DNA of 64,000 bases from Dyella ginsengisoli LA-4 (lineage in GTDB: Bacteria; Pseudomonadota; Gammaproteobacteria; Xanthomonadales; Rhodanobacteraceae). The translations under genes were made by a program, and so were the position numbers. The stretch spans positions 1 to 64,000 of the forward strand of contig NZ_AMSF01000056.1 of the NCBI RefSeq assembly GCF_000334915.1, read 5' to 3'. Positions 37,210-47,111 of the stretch are shown in pieces. The notes beneath the pieces were generated by a model. It was not told the origin of the DNA and made no database searches. It worked only from the letters and a program-made list of their open reading frames with translations. Each line of letters begins with the position of its first letter. Position 1 is the stretch's first letter.

Positions 37210-38592
37210 ATGTTCGAGTCGCTCAGCCAACGCCTCTCCACCACCGTCAACCGCCTGCGCGGTCGTGGTCGCCTGACCGAGGAGAACATCCGCGAGTCGC
37301 TGCGCGAGGTGCGCATTGCCCTGCTCGAGGCCGACGTCGCCCTGCCGGTGGTGCAGGCGCTGATCGAGCGCGTGAAGGTGCGCGCGGTCGGCCAGGAGGT
37401 GCTCAAGAGCCTGTCGCCTGGCCAGGCGCTGGTGAAGGTGGTCAGCGACGAGCTGACCGCGGTGATGGGTACGGTGAACACTGAGCTCAACCTCGCCCAG
37501 ACCCCGCCGGCGGTGGTGCTGATGGCCGGCCTGCAGGGCGCGGGCAAGACCACCACGGTGGGCAAGCTGGCCCGCTTCCTGACCGAGCGCAAGAAGAAGC
37601 GGGTGATGGTGGTCAGCTGCGACGTCTACCGTCCGGCGGCGATCGAGCAGCTGCGCACGCTGGCCGAACAGGTCGGCGTGGCCTTCTTCCCCTCCGAGGC
37701 GGGCCAGAACCCGGTCGACATCGCGAAGAAAGCGATTGCCGCCGCCCGCCGCGAGGTCATCGACGTGCTGCTGGTGGACACCGCCGGCCGCCTCAGCGTC
37801 GACCAGGCGATGATGGACGAGATCAAGGCGCTGCATGCCGCGATCACTCCGGTCGAGACCCTGTTCGTGGTCGACGCGATGACCGGCCAGGACGCGGCCA
37901 ACACGGCCAAGGCCTTCGCCGAGGCACTGCCGCTCACCGGCGTGGTGCTGACCAAGACCGATGGCGACGCCCGCGGCGGCGCGGCGCTGTCGGTGCGCTA
38001 TGTCACCGGCCGGCCGATCAAGTTCCTCGGCGCCGGCGAAAAGTCCGATGCGCTGGAACCGTTCCACCCGGACCGCGTGGCCCAGCGCATCCTCGGCATG
38101 GGCGACGTGCTGTCGCTGGTCGAGGAGGTCGAGCGCAAGGTCGACCAGGAAAAGGCGCAGAAGCTCGCCACCAAGGTGATGAAGGGCAAGCGCTTCGACC
38201 TGAACGACATGAAGGATCAGCTCGAGCAGATGTCGAATATGGGCGGCCTGGCCGGCCTGATGGACAAGCTGCCCGGCATGGCCAGCGTGCCGGACAACGT
38301 GAAATCCAAGGTCAACGACGGCGAGCTCAAGAAGATGGTCGCGATCATCCAGTCGATGACCAAGAAGGAGCGTCGCCATCCGGACCTGTTGAACGGTTCG
38401 CGCCGCGCCCGCGTGGCCCGCGGCTCCGGCACCCAGCCGGCCGACGTCAACCGCCTGCTCAAGCAGTACATGCAGATGGAAAAGATGATGTCGAAGCTGG
38501 CCAAGGGTGGTTCCAAGGGCCTGCTGCGGCAGATGCGCGGCGCCATGAAGGGCATGGGCGGGATGGGCGGCGGCATGCCGCCGATGCGCTGA
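37210..38592 (+). CDS. ffh: Signal recognition particle protein Ffh
   Basis: 460 residues. N domain, GTPase G domain with GLQGAGKTTT, DTAGRL and TKTDGDARGG, then a methionine-rich M domain (from about 325) with GSRRARVARGSGT, the SRP-RNA-binding loop, and a Met/Gly-rich end. With 4.5S RNA it targets membrane proteins to FtsY. Downstream is a terminator and then the rpsP operon, the usual order. Confidence 0.97.
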   Translation: MFESLSQRLSTTVNRLRGRGRLTEENIRESLREVRIALLEADVALPVVQALIERVKVRAVGQEVLKSLSPGQALVKVVSDELTAVMGTVNTELNLAQTPPAVVLMAGLQGAGKTTTVGKLARFLTERKKKRVMVVSCDVYRPAAIEQLRTLAEQVGVAFFPSEAGQNPVDIAKKAIAAARREVIDVLLVDTAGRLSVDQAMMDEIKALHAAITPVETLFVVDAMTGQDAANTAKAFAEALPLTGVVLTKTDGDARGGAALSVRYVTGRPIKFLGAGEKSDALEPFHPDRVAQRILGMGDVLSLVEEVERKVDQEKAQKLATKVMKGKRFDLNDMKDQLEQMSNMGGLAGLMDKLPGMASVPDNVKSKVNDGELKKMVAIIQSMTKKERRHPDLLNGSRRARVARGSGTQPADVNRLLKQYMQMEKMMSKLAKGGSKGLLRQMRGAMKGMGGMGGGMPPMR

Positions 38593-38614
38593 CCGCGGGC
38601 GCGAGAGCTTTCGG

Positions 38615-38642
38615 GGAAGACGCTTGACGGGTCTTCCTTTTT
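38615..38642 (+). terminator. Intrinsic terminator of ffh
   Basis: GGAAGAC (38615-38621), nine-base loop, GTCTTCC (38631-38637), five Ts. Confidence 0.85.
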
Positions 38643-38655
38643 CCCTGAAACCGGC

Positions 38656-38661
38656 TAAAAT
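38656..38661 (+). promoter_or_regulatory. Probable -10 element (TAAAAT) of the rpsP operon
   Basis: GGCTAAAATGC just after the ffh terminator and 67 bases before the rpsP ATG. The -35 is not clear. Confidence 0.45.
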
Positions 38662-38727
38662 GCCGCGTTTACCGCGCACGGTCTCGTGCGTGCGGCCGGC
38701 GATTCCGGCATCTCTGGAGCTTTTACT

Positions 38728-38982
38728 ATGGTCAAGATTCGTCTTTCGCGCGGTGGCGCCAAGGGCCGTCCGTTCTACCACATCGTCGTGACCGATCAGC
38801 GCAGCAAGCGCGACGGCCGCAGCATCGAGAATGTGGGCTTCTACAACCCGGTCGCGTCCGGCAAGGACAAGCGCCTCGAGCTCAACGTCGAGCGCGTCAA
38901 CGAGTGGGTGGGCAAGGGTGCGCAGCTGACCGACAAGGTCGCCGCCCTGGTCAAGGAAGCCGGCAAGCAGCAGGCTGCCTGA
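38728..38982 (+). CDS. rpsP: 30S ribosomal protein bS16
   Basis: 84 residues from ATG 38728 (CTGGAG upstream). [20 protein letters not shown] and [17 protein letters not shown] are the family core. First gene of rpsP-rimM-trmD-rplS. Confidence 0.97.
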   Translation: MVKIRLSRGGAKGRPFYHIVVTDQRSKRDGRSIENVGFYNPVASGKDKRLELNVERVNEWVGKGAQLTDKVAALVKEAGKQQAA

Positions 38983-38984
38983 GC

Positions 38985-39500
38985 ATGACGGCAGCCGGTC
39001 GGCGCGTCCTGATGGGACGCATCGTCGGGCTGTACGGGGTGCAGGGCTGGCTCAAGATCGAATCCTGGTCCGAGCCCCGCACGCGGATTTTCGACTACCA
39101 GCCCTGGCAGCTCTCATCGGCGCCGGGCGACATGGTCGAGGTGTCGGGCATCAAGGGGCGTCCACAGGGCAAGGGGCTGATCTGCCACCTGCCCAACGTG
39201 GACACCCGCGAGCAGGCCGCGGCGCTGGTGGGCAAGGACATCCATGTCGCCCGCGAGCTGTTGCCGCCACCCGGCAAGGATGAGTACTACTGGGTCGACC
39301 TCGAAGGGCTTGAGGTCGTCACCACCGAAGGCGTGGCGTTGGGGCGGGTCAGTCACCTGTTCGCGACCGGAGCCAACGACGTGGTGGTGGTGAGGGACGG
39401 CGAGCGCGAGCGGCTGGTTCCCTTCATCCAGGGCAGTTACGTGCGTTCGGTGGATCTGGAAGCCGGGCGCATGGTGGTGGACTGGGATCCCGAGTTCTAG
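38985..39500 (+). CDS. rimM: Ribosome maturation factor RimM
   Basis: 171 residues from ATG 38985, two bases after the rpsP stop. N-terminal RimM domain ([19 protein letters not shown]) and C-terminal PRC-barrel ([33 protein letters not shown]). It binds uS19 and assists 30S head assembly. A second possible start is Met10 (MGRIVG). Confidence 0.95.
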   Translation: MTAAGRRVLMGRIVGLYGVQGWLKIESWSEPRTRIFDYQPWQLSSAPGDMVEVSGIKGRPQGKGLICHLPNVDTREQAAALVGKDIHVARELLPPPGKDEYYWVDLEGLEVVTTEGVALGRVSHLFATGANDVVVVRDGERERLVPFIQGSYVRSVDLEAGRMVVDWDPEF

Positions 39501-39537
39501 AGCCCGCGCCAGGCAGGCCGCCGACCGGAGGATCTTG

Positions 39538-40311
39538 ATGCGCATCGATGTCGTTACGCTGTTTCCCGACTTCATGCGCCAGTGCGCCGCCGTCGGTGTC
39601 GTGGGACGCGCGCAGCAGCGCGAGCTGCTGCAGGTGGAAACCTGGAACCCGCGCGACTTCGCCACCGACAACTACCGGACCGTGGATGGCCGCACCTGCG
39701 GCGGCGGACCGGGGATGGTGATGCTGATCGAGCCCTTGCGTGCCGCCCTTGCGGCGGTGCGGGAGGCGGCACCGGAGCCGGTGCACGTGATTTACCTCAG
39801 CCCGCAGGGAGCGCGGCTGACGCAGGACAGGGTGGCGTCGCTGGCGAAAATGCCGCGGATCGCCCTGCTTTGCGGACGTTATGAAGGAGTGGACGAGCGT
39901 CTGCTGGCGCGCGAGGTCGACGAGGAGCTTTCCATCGGCGATTATGTGCTGTCCGGCGGCGAGCTGGGTGCCGCGGTGGTCATCGACGCGGTGGGCCGCT
40001 TGCAGGACGGCGCGTTGAACGACGCGCAGTCGGCGCAGCAGGATTCGTTCTCGGACGGCCTGCTGGATTGTCCGCACTACACGAAACCGGTGCATGACGC
40101 ACTGGGTGACGTGCCGGCGGTGCTGCTGTCCGGCGATCATGCGGCTATCCGCCGCTGGCGCCTGAAGCAGTCGCTGGGACGGACCTGGTTGCGGCGTCCC
40201 GATCTGCTGGCGCGACGGAACCTCGATGCAGAGTCCGCCGTGCTGTTGGAAGAATTCCGCCGCGACTACCTGCGGCACCACGAAGCGGCCGTCGCAGACC
40301 GCGGTAATTGA
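39538..40311 (+). CDS. trmD: tRNA (guanine-37 N1)-methyltransferase TrmD
   Basis: 257 residues from ATG 39538 (GGAGG nine bases upstream). SPOUT enzyme: [45 protein letters not shown] and [20 protein letters not shown], the SAM trefoil knot. It makes m1G37 in tRNAs that read CNN codons, preventing +1 frameshifts. Confidence 0.97.
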   Translation: MRIDVVTLFPDFMRQCAAVGVVGRAQQRELLQVETWNPRDFATDNYRTVDGRTCGGGPGMVMLIEPLRAALAAVREAAPEPVHVIYLSPQGARLTQDRVASLAKMPRIALLCGRYEGVDERLLAREVDEELSIGDYVLSGGELGAAVVIDAVGRLQDGALNDAQSAQQDSFSDGLLDCPHYTKPVHDALGDVPAVLLSGDHAAIRRWRLKQSLGRTWLRRPDLLARRNLDAESAVLLEEFRRDYLRHHEAAVADRGN

Positions 40312-40329
40312 ATCGACACAGGTGTTGCC

Positions 40330-40713
40330 ATGAACAAGATCATCGAACAGTTCGAATCCGAGCAGATCACCCGCCAGCTGCCGGAATTCGGCCCCGGCGA
40401 CACGGTGGTGGTCAACGTCAAGGTGAAGGAAGGTAACCGCGAGCGCGTGCAGGCGTTCGAGGGCGTCGTCATCGCCAAGCGCAACCGCGGCCTGCATTCG
40501 GCCTTCACCGTGCGCAAGATCTCGCACGGTACCGGCGTGGAGCGCGTGTTCCAGGCGCACAGCCCGACCATCGAGTCGGTCCAGGTCAAGCGCAAGGGCA
40601 AGGTGCGTGGCGCCAAGCTGTACTACCTGCGCAATCTCGAGGGCAAGGCTGCGCGCATCAAGGAAGACATCGCCGCGGCTGCCGCCGCGAAGGCCGCGAA
40701 GTCCGCCGAGTAA
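40330..40713 (+). CDS. rplS: 50S ribosomal protein bL19
   Basis: 127 residues. [47 protein letters not shown] and [20 protein letters not shown] are typical. The Ala/Lys-rich end ([12 protein letters not shown]) is a short extension. Last gene of the operon. Confidence 0.97.
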   Translation: MNKIIEQFESEQITRQLPEFGPGDTVVVNVKVKEGNRERVQAFEGVVIAKRNRGLHSAFTVRKISHGTGVERVFQAHSPTIESVQVKRKGKVRGAKLYYLRNLEGKAARIKEDIAAAAAAKAAKSAE

Positions 40714-40736
40714 GTCCGCTCACGCAGGGCAAAACG

Positions 40737-40769
40737 AAAAGCCGCGGAAGCATGCTTCCGCGGCTTTTT
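40737..40769. terminator. Bidirectional terminator between rplS and fimX
   Basis: A perfect dyad: AAAAGCCGCGGAAGCA followed by its complement TGCTTCCGCGGCTTTT, then another T. It serves the rpsP operon and the leftward fimX gene. Confidence 0.93.
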
Positions 40770-40804
40770 CGTGTCTCCCGGAGGGGCGTCGGGGCCGTTG
40801 GGCC

Positions 40805-42850
40805 TCAGTCGACCAGGCGTTGCGGTTCCTGCAGGAAGTTGCCCTGCACGAAGTCCACGCCGCAGGCGAACAGCAGCGACGTGCTGCTGGCATCCTCCAC
40901 CCACTCGGCCACGGTGAGTCGCTTCAGTTCGCGCGCGTGGTGGCAGATCTCGGCGATCTTCTTCTGGTTTTCCGGATGCTGCGGCAGCTGCGCCATGTAC
41001 GAGCGGTCGATCTTCAGGTAATCCGCGTCGACGTGGTTGAGCAGCTGGAACGAGTTGAGCCCGGAGCCGAACTGCTCCAGTGCGAAGCGGCCCCCGAGTT
41101 TCTTCCAGCCGGTAACGAATTCCTGTGCCGGGCGCAGCAGTGTCACCACCTTGCTCTCGGTCATCTCCAGCACGATCTGGCCGTTCTTGAGGCCGGCCTT
41201 GCGCAGCTGCTCGCCGAGCCAGGCCAGCAGGGTGCCGTCCTGGATGGAGTCGGCGGTGAGTTTCACGAAGAACGTGGTCTTGATGCCCTGGCCGTCGCGG
41301 GCGCGGAGCGTCTCGATCGCCTTGGCCAGCACCCAGCGGTCGATCGAGGTGGTCAGGCCGTGCTTCTCCGCGATCGGCATGAAGAAGCCGGGCAGGACCT
41401 CGCCCTGCGGTCCGTTCATGCGCAACAGGATTTCCGAATACTCGCCCTCGGCATCCTGCAGGCTGATGGTGTGCTGGTGGTAAAGCACGAAGCCGTTGTG
41501 GGCGAGGGCATGCTGGAGCAACTGCAGCCAGTAGCGATCGCGCTCGGCGTCGGCCTTTTCGCGGGCGGCCGGATCGTGCAGCTCGACCTTGCCACCGCCC
41601 TGGCTGAGTGCGTTGCGCAGCGCCTGGCCGGCCTGGTTGAGCAGCAGCTCGGCGTTCGCGTTTTTCTCGCCGAGCAGGCTGCCGCCGACGCTGGCCGAGA
41701 CGGCAATCGACTGTGAACCGAGGTCGAAGATCTCGCTGGCGATACGCGCCTGCAGGTCGCTGATCCACTGCTTGACCGATTCGTCATTGCGGTTGCGCAG
41801 GATCACGCCGATGGTGTGCTCGGACAACAGGCCGGCCACGTCGTCCTCTCCGACCTCGGTGCTGACGCGGTTGGCGAAGGACGCCATCAGCTCGTCGGCC
41901 TTGCCCATGCCCACGCTGTCGAGCAGCGACTGCCAGTTGTCCGGCTCGATCAGCAGCAGGCTCTGCCCCTTGGTGCCCTTGGCGGCGGCGGTGACCGCGT
42001 CGTCGATGCTTTCCAGTGTGCGCGCGCGGTTGTACAGGCCGGTGACCGGGTCGCGATGCAGCTGCTGGATCAGCTGCGGATCGATCTGCTGGCGTCGGAA
42101 CACGATCTGCAGGCAGGGTTCGCCCTCGAACGTGGCGTGAGCGAACTCGACTGTTGCCTGGAAGTTGCTGCCGTCGGAGCGGCGCGCCTGAAGATCGATG
42201 TGCGCCGCGGCCTTCTCGTTGCGGGCGTGGCTGCGCAGCAGGTTCTTGAAGGGCTCGGCGTCGGCACTGCTGATCAGGTCGAGTACCGGCAGGCAGAGCA
42301 GGTCGTCGAAATCGTCGTAGCCGAAGGTTTCCAGGTACGCCTTGTTGGCGCGCACGTGCATGCCATCGTGAACGAAGGCGATGGGGTCCGTCGACGAGTC
42401 GAGCAGGGCGTCGGCGCGACGCTCGGACTCCCGTAGCGCGGCCTCCAGCAGGCGCACCTGGCGGCGCGTCTGCAGCGCCTCGTGCTCGCGCTGCAGGACG
42501 GTCATCATCTGCCGGGGCTGGCTGCGGATGGCAATGCCGCGCACGCCGGTATTGAACAGATCGGCGATCGTCTGGTTGTCGGCCTGGGCCACCAGCACGA
42601 CCAGCGACAGGTCGCGGCCATGTGCCTCCAGTTGCTGCGCCACGTCGCGCAGCGGCAGCTTTGCCGGCGCCGGGTCGTACAGCACGATGTCCGGGATCAG
42701 TTCGTCCAGCGCCGCCTGGATTTCCTCCGGGGTGGTCGCTCGTGCCGGTCGCACGGCGATGCCGCCATTGCGGAGCAGACTGATGATCTGTTCGGCGTCC
42801 TCCACCGAGGCCTCGACGAACAGGATCTTGATCACGGAATCTTTTTTCAT
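40805..42850 (-). CDS. fimX: FimX-type c-di-GMP effector (degenerate REC, PAS, degenerate GGDEF and EAL domains)
   Basis: 681 residues. Order: receiver-like domain (1-125, lacking the usual N-terminal acidic pair although D59 remains), PAS (about 140-255), GGDEF-like (265-425) and EAL-like (435-681). The GGDEF signature is replaced by GLLSEH (340-345). The EAL motif is EIL (473-475) and DDFGTG is EQFGSG (592-597), so neither synthesis nor hydrolysis of c-di-GMP is expected. Xanthomonas and Pseudomonas FimX have the same size and defects, bind c-di-GMP and, with PilZ and PilB, control type IV pilus extension. It lies downstream of epmB on the same strand. Confidence 0.88.
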   Translation of the reverse strand: MKKDSVIKILFVEASVEDAEQIISLLRNGGIAVRPARATTPEEIQAALDELIPDIVLYDPAPAKLPLRDVAQQLEAHGRDLSLVVLVAQADNQTIADLFNTGVRGIAIRSQPRQMMTVLQREHEALQTRRQVRLLEAALRESERRADALLDSSTDPIAFVHDGMHVRANKAYLETFGYDDFDDLLCLPVLDLISSADAEPFKNLLRSHARNEKAAAHIDLQARRSDGSNFQATVEFAHATFEGEPCLQIVFRRQQIDPQLIQQLHRDPVTGLYNRARTLESIDDAVTAAAKGTKGQSLLLIEPDNWQSLLDSVGMGKADELMASFANRVSTEVGEDDVAGLLSEHTIGVILRNRNDESVKQWISDLQARIASEIFDLGSQSIAVSASVGGSLLGEKNANAELLLNQAGQALRNALSQGGGKVELHDPAAREKADAERDRYWLQLLQHALAHNGFVLYHQHTISLQDAEGEYSEILLRMNGPQGEVLPGFFMPIAEKHGLTTSIDRWVLAKAIETLRARDGQGIKTTFFVKLTADSIQDGTLLAWLGEQLRKAGLKNGQIVLEMTESKVVTLLRPAQEFVTGWKKLGGRFALEQFGSGLNSFQLLNHVDADYLKIDRSYMAQLPQHPENQKKIAEICHHARELKRLTVAEWVEDASSTSLLFACGVDFVQGNFLQEPQRLVD

Positions 42851-42986
42851 GGACACATCGGTCGGTTCTGGGAGGCGCCGGCCGGCTGCGACCGACGCGC
42901 GCCAATCCTGGCGCACTCCCAACGGTTGTAACGGATTCCCGCGGTGGCCGCCAGCGGGGCGAGGCCATGGTGTGGCGACCGGGGGC

Positions 42987-43994
42987 TCACAACGGAAGCT
43001 TTGAGGGCGCGCCGGGCACCTCGCGGACCAGCCGCGGCACCAGATAGCCGGGGAGGCAGCCGCGCAGCTCTTCCATCAGGGCGAGCGCTTCTGCGTCGTC
43101 CACCTCGAAATGGGCGGCTCCCTGTACCCGATCGAGCTGGTGCAGGTAGTAGGGGAGCACGCCGATGGCGAACAGTGCCTCGGAAAGCTCGGCCAGCGTG
43201 CCGGCGTGATCGTTGATCCCTCGCAGCAGCACGGCCTGGTTGAGCAGGGTGCATCCTGCCCCGCGCAACCGCTGGCAGGCCTCGGCCACGCCGTGGTCGA
43301 TCTCCCGCGCGTGGTTGGCATGCAGCACGACCACCTTCTGGAGCGGCAGGGCGGAGAGCCACTCGACCAGTGGCCCGTCGATCCGGTCGGGTAGCACCAC
43401 CGGCAGGCGGGTGTGCAGGCGCAGGCGGGTGACCTGGGGGAGGTCCGCCAGGCCGTCCGTCAGCTCGATCAGCTTGCGGGTGGACAGTGCCAGCGGATCC
43501 CCGCCGGAGAGAATCAGCTCGGTGATCCCCGGGTCGCGCCGGAGATGGTCCAGCGCCTGGCGCCATTGACCCGCGGCCGCCATTTCCTCGCCGTAGGGAA
43601 AGTGCCGCCGGAAGCAGTAGCGGCAGTTGATCGCGCAGCTGCCGCTGGCGATCAACAGGGCGCGGCCCCGGTATTTGTGCAGTACACCCTGCGCCTCGCG
43701 GGAGGCCAGGTCGCCGACCGCGTCGGTGGCATAGCCGTCCACCTCGTCCAGCTCCGCCATCTGCGGCAGCACCTGGAGCAGCAGCGGGTCACGGGCGTCC
43801 CCCGGCAGCATGCGTGCCACGAATGCCCTGGGCACGCGCAGGGCGAACCCGGCGTCCGTCTCCGGCAGCCGGCCAGCCAGGTGCTCCAGCCCCAGAAGGG
43901 CGAGCAGCTCGCGCGGGTCGGTGACGGCATCGCGCCACTGCTGGCGCCAGTCGCCGGCCGGGGTTATGCGGGTGCCGGGGCTTGCGGTTATCAT
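42987..43994 (-). CDS. epmB: EF-P lysine 2,3-aminomutase EpmB
   Basis: 335 residues. Radical-SAM enzyme with CAINCRYC (Cys120, 124, 127) binding the 4Fe-4S cluster, and LSGGDPLALS and the PLP lysine region typical of lysine 2,3-aminomutases. It makes (R)-beta-lysine, which EpmA attaches to EF-P. It is divergent from efp, its substrate's gene, across an 85-bp promoter region. epmA is not in the window. Confidence 0.93.
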   Translation of the reverse strand: MITASPGTRITPAGDWRQQWRDAVTDPRELLALLGLEHLAGRLPETDAGFALRVPRAFVARMLPGDARDPLLLQVLPQMAELDEVDGYATDAVGDLASREAQGVLHKYRGRALLIASGSCAINCRYCFRRHFPYGEEMAAAGQWRQALDHLRRDPGITELILSGGDPLALSTRKLIELTDGLADLPQVTRLRLHTRLPVVLPDRIDGPLVEWLSALPLQKVVVLHANHAREIDHGVAEACQRLRGAGCTLLNQAVLLRGINDHAGTLAELSEALFAIGVLPYYLHQLDRVQGAAHFEVDDAEALALMEELRGCLPGYLVPRLVREVPGAPSKLPL

Positions 43995-44079
43995 GTACGG
44001 CCTTGTATCGGGCGTGAGCCCGGGTGATTGATCATTTTAGCCGCTCGTACGGGCGGATTCTTCGATTGGAGCGCACTGC

Positions 44080-44649
44080 ATGGCCACCGCTGGTCTGAAC
44101 GACGTCAAGAAGGGGATGAAGATCCTCCACAACAACGACCCGTGGGTCATCACCGACGCCGACTTCATCAAGCCCGGCAAGGGCCAGGCGTTCACCCGCA
44201 TCTTCATCCGCAACCTGAAGACCGGTCGCACCACCGAGCAGACGATGAAGTCGTCCGACTCGTTCGAGGTCGCGGACGTGGTCGACACCGACATGCAGTT
44301 CCTCTACTCCGACGGCGAGTTCTGGCACTTCATGCAGCAGGAGACCTTCGAGCAGCACCAGGCCAACAAGGTCGGCGTCGGCGACGCCGCCAAGTGGCTG
44401 AAGGGCGAAGAGGAGTGCGTGGTGACCCTGTTCAACGGCGAAGTCATCGCCGTGCAGCCGCCGAACTTCGTCGAGCTGAAGATCACCGAGACCGATCCTG
44501 GCGTGCGTGGCGACACCTCCGGCGGCGGCGGCAAGCCGGCCACCCTGGAGACCGGCGCCGTGGTCCGCGTGCCGCTGTTCGTGGGCACCGACGAGGTGAT
44601 CAAGGTCGATACCCGCACCGGCGAGTACGTCAGCCGCGTCGGCAAGTAA
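44080..44649 (+). CDS. efp: Translation elongation factor P
   Basis: 189 residues. Three OB-like domains: KOW-like N-terminus, [17 protein letters not shown] with the modified residue at Lys34, and C-terminal [24 protein letters not shown]. The Lys34 type (rather than Arg32) agrees with the neighbouring epmB. It rescues ribosomes stalled at polyproline. Confidence 0.96.
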   Translation: MATAGLNDVKKGMKILHNNDPWVITDADFIKPGKGQAFTRIFIRNLKTGRTTEQTMKSSDSFEVADVVDTDMQFLYSDGEFWHFMQQETFEQHQANKVGVGDAAKWLKGEEECVVTLFNGEVIAVQPPNFVELKITETDPGVRGDTSGGGGKPATLETGAVVRVPLFVGTDEVIKVDTRTGEYVSRVGK

Positions 44650-44676
44650 GCCGTTCGATCCCGCCAGGTGATCGAC

Positions 44677-44718
44677 GAGAGGGGCGGGGGCCGCGAGGTA
44701 CCGCCCTTTCTCGTTTTT
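44677..44718 (+). terminator. Intrinsic terminator of efp
   Basis: GAGAGGGGCGG pairs, with a small bulge, with CCGCCCTTTCTC (44701-44712), followed by GTTTTT. Confidence 0.75.
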
Positions 44719-44786
44719 GCATCGAACCGTTTTGCATCAAGCGCGCAGGCCATGGCCGCCTGCCCATCCCGCACAGTGAGGTGAAG

Positions 44787-46118
44787 ATGAGTGTCACGCC
44801 CCCGCAATCCGTCGACCTGGTGATCGAGGCCCGCTGGGTGGTACCGGTGGAGCCGCACGCGGTCGTGCTGGAGCAGCACGCCGTGGTGGTGGATGCCGAC
44901 CGTATCGTGGCGCTGCTGCCGATCGCCGAGGCGCGTGCCGCCTATGCGCCGCGCGAACGGGTGGAGCTCGGCGAGCACGCGCTGATCCCCGGGCTGGTCA
45001 ACAGCCACACGCACAACCCGATGACCCTGCTGCGCGGCTTGGCCGACGACCTGCCGCTGATGACCTGGCTGCAGGAGCACATCTGGCCGGCCGAAGCCAA
45101 GGTGATCGGACCGGAGTTCGTGCGCGACGGCGTGGAGCTGGCGGTGGCCGAGATGCTGCGCGGCGGCACCACCTGCGCCAACGAGAACTACTTCTTTCCC
45201 GATGCGATCGGCGCCACCTACCGCAAGCTGGGCTTCCGCGCCCTGGTCGGCCTGCCGGTGATCGAGTTCCCCACCGCCTGGGCGAAGACCCAGGACGAGT
45301 ACTTCGAGCGCGCCGCCGAGGTACACGACAGCTTCCTCGGCGATCCACTGGTCGGTACCGCGTTCGCGCCGCATGCGCCATACACCGTGTCCGACGCCAG
45401 CTTCGAGCGCATCCGCGTGCTGGCCGACCAGCTCGACATCCCGGTCCACCTGCACCTGCACGAGACCGCGCACGAGGTGGAGGAAGAGAAGAAGAAGAGC
45501 GGCCTGCGTCCGTTCCAGCGCATGCAGAAGCTGGGGCTGGTCAACGACCGCCTGATCGCCGTGCACATGACCCAGGCGACCGACGGCGAGATCGCCGCCT
45601 GCGCCGAGGCCGGCGTCTCGGTGGTGCACTGCCCGGAGTCGAACCTCAAGCTGGCCTCGGGCTTCTGCCCGGCGGAGAAGTTCCGCCGCGCCGGCGTGAA
45701 CCTGGCGATCGCCACCGACGGCTGCGCCTCGAACAACGACCTGGACATGTTCGGCGAGATGCGCACCGCGGCGATCCTGGCCAAGGCGGTGGCGCAGGAC
45801 GCGGCCGCGTTCGACGCCGCCTCGGCGCTGCGTGCCGGCACGCTCAACGCCGCTCGCGCAATGGGGCTGGAGGAGCTGATCGGCTCGATCGAGCCGGGCA
45901 AGCAGGCCGACCTCGCCGCGGTGCGGCTGAGCGACCTGGAGACCCAGCCGCTGTTCCACGTCGCCTCGCAGCTGGTCTACGCCACCGGTCGCCATCAGGT
46001 CACCGACGTGTGGATCGCCGGCCGCCGCAAGCTGGCCGGGCGCGAGCTGGTCGGAATGGATCTGGAGGCCATGCTGGCCCGTACCCGCCAGTGGCGCGAG
46101 CGGATCGCCGCGGTATGA
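44787..46118 (+). CDS. mtaD: TRZ/ATZ-family amidohydrolase, probable 5-methylthioadenosine/S-adenosylhomocysteine deaminase
   Basis: 443 residues from ATG 44787 (GAGGTG upstream). Metal-dependent amidohydrolase with NSHTHNPMTLLRG, HLHLHETAHEVEEE, HCPESNLKLASG and TDGCASNNDLDMFGEMR, the zinc-ligand set of the MtaD/SsnA branch. It would deaminate MTA or SAH to the inosyl forms. Its stop overlaps the start of a YciI-family gene, and ubiG follows; in Xanthomonadales this neighbourhood is usual. Confidence 0.87.
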   Translation: MSVTPPQSVDLVIEARWVVPVEPHAVVLEQHAVVVDADRIVALLPIAEARAAYAPRERVELGEHALIPGLVNSHTHNPMTLLRGLADDLPLMTWLQEHIWPAEAKVIGPEFVRDGVELAVAEMLRGGTTCANENYFFPDAIGATYRKLGFRALVGLPVIEFPTAWAKTQDEYFERAAEVHDSFLGDPLVGTAFAPHAPYTVSDASFERIRVLADQLDIPVHLHLHETAHEVEEEKKKSGLRPFQRMQKLGLVNDRLIAVHMTQATDGEIAACAEAGVSVVHCPESNLKLASGFCPAEKFRRAGVNLAIATDGCASNNDLDMFGEMRTAAILAKAVAQDAAAFDAASALRAGTLNAARAMGLEELIGSIEPGKQADLAAVRLSDLETQPLFHVASQLVYATGRHQVTDVWIAGRRKLAGRELVGMDLEAMLARTRQWRERIAAV

Positions 46119-46378
46119 GCCCCAAGCCGGTGTATCTCGTCCTGCTCAAGCGCCGTCCGGTGGTCGATCCGGCGGCGATCGAGGCTCACCGGGCGTTCCT
46201 CGAGGCGCTGCGCGCGCAGGGCGTGCTGGAGCGCTCGGGGCCGTTCGCCGACAAGAGTGGCGGCGCCTACCTGATCCATGCCGACGATCACGCCGCCGCG
46301 CAGGCGATCGTCGACCGCGACCCGGCCAGCACCAGTGGCGGCTGGGACGTCACCATCCACGAGTGGCAGGCGCGCTGA
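46115..46378 (+). CDS. YciI-family protein
   Basis: 87 residues from an ATG overlapping the mtaD stop (ATGA). YciI/ferredoxin-like fold: YLVLLKRRP, AHRAFLEALRAQGVLERSGPF, and GGAYLIHADDHAAAQAIVDRDP. Putative active-site His and Asp (H22, D78 region) are present. Family function is unclear; some act as dehydrochlorinases or as catabolic accessory domains. Coupled to mtaD. Confidence 0.8.
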   Translation: MSPKPVYLVLLKRRPVVDPAAIEAHRAFLEALRAQGVLERSGPFADKSGGAYLIHADDHAAAQAIVDRDPASTSGGWDVTIHEWQAR

Positions 46379-46400
46379 GCGCACGCCGGGAGTCATCACC

Positions 46401-47111
46401 ATGCCGACCACGCACGCCAACGTCAGCCCCGAGGAGATCGCCCGCTTCGACAAGCTGGCCGACCGCTGGTGGGATCCGGACGGCGAATCGCGACCGCTGC
46501 ACGACCTCAACCCGGTGCGCACGGCCTATGTCGCCGATCGCGTCGCCCTGAAGGGCGCGAAGGTGGCCGACGTCGGATGCGGCGGCGGCCTGCTCAGCGA
46601 AGCCCTGGCGGCGGCCGGTGCGCAGGTCACCGGCATCGACCTCGGCGAGAAGGTGATCGAGATCGCCCGGCTGCACCTGTACGAATCGAACCTCGCGGTC
46701 GACTACCGTGTGCAGTCCTCGGCGGAGCTGGCGGCGGCCGAGCCGGCCGGCTTCGACGCGGTGTGCTGCATGGAGATGATCGAGCACGTGCCGGACCCGG
46801 AGGCGCTGGTCCACGACCTGGCGGCGATGCTCAAGCCCGGCGGCAGGCTGTTCATGTCCACCCTCAATCGCACCCCGGTCGCCTTTGGCGCGGCGATCCT
46901 CGGGGCGGAATACCTGATGCGCATGCTGCCGCGCGGCACCCACCACTACGCGCAGTTCCTGAAGCCGTCGGAGCTGGCGCGGCTGCTCCGCCACGCCGGA
47001 CTGGAGCTGGAGGACGTCTCCGGGCTCGGCTACAACCCGCTCAGCCGCAAGGCGTGGCTCAGCCGCATCACCGCGGTGAACTACCTGCTGTGCGCACGCA
47101 AGCCGGCATGA
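46401..47111 (+). CDS. ubiG: Ubiquinone biosynthesis O-methyltransferase UbiG
   Basis: 236 residues. SAM-binding DVGCGGGLLSEALAAAGAQVTGID, MEMIEHVPDPEALV and FMSTLNRTPVAF are the UbiG signatures; the N-terminus EEIARFDKLADRWWDPDGESRPLHDLNP is also diagnostic. It catalyses both O-methylations of ubiquinone synthesis. Its stop overlaps the gph start. Confidence 0.96.
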   Translation: MPTTHANVSPEEIARFDKLADRWWDPDGESRPLHDLNPVRTAYVADRVALKGAKVADVGCGGGLLSEALAAAGAQVTGIDLGEKVIEIARLHLYESNLAVDYRVQSSAELAAAEPAGFDAVCCMEMIEHVPDPEALVHDLAAMLKPGGRLFMSTLNRTPVAFGAAILGAEYLMRMLPRGTHHYAQFLKPSELARLLRHAGLELEDVSGLGYNPLSRKAWLSRITAVNYLLCARKPA

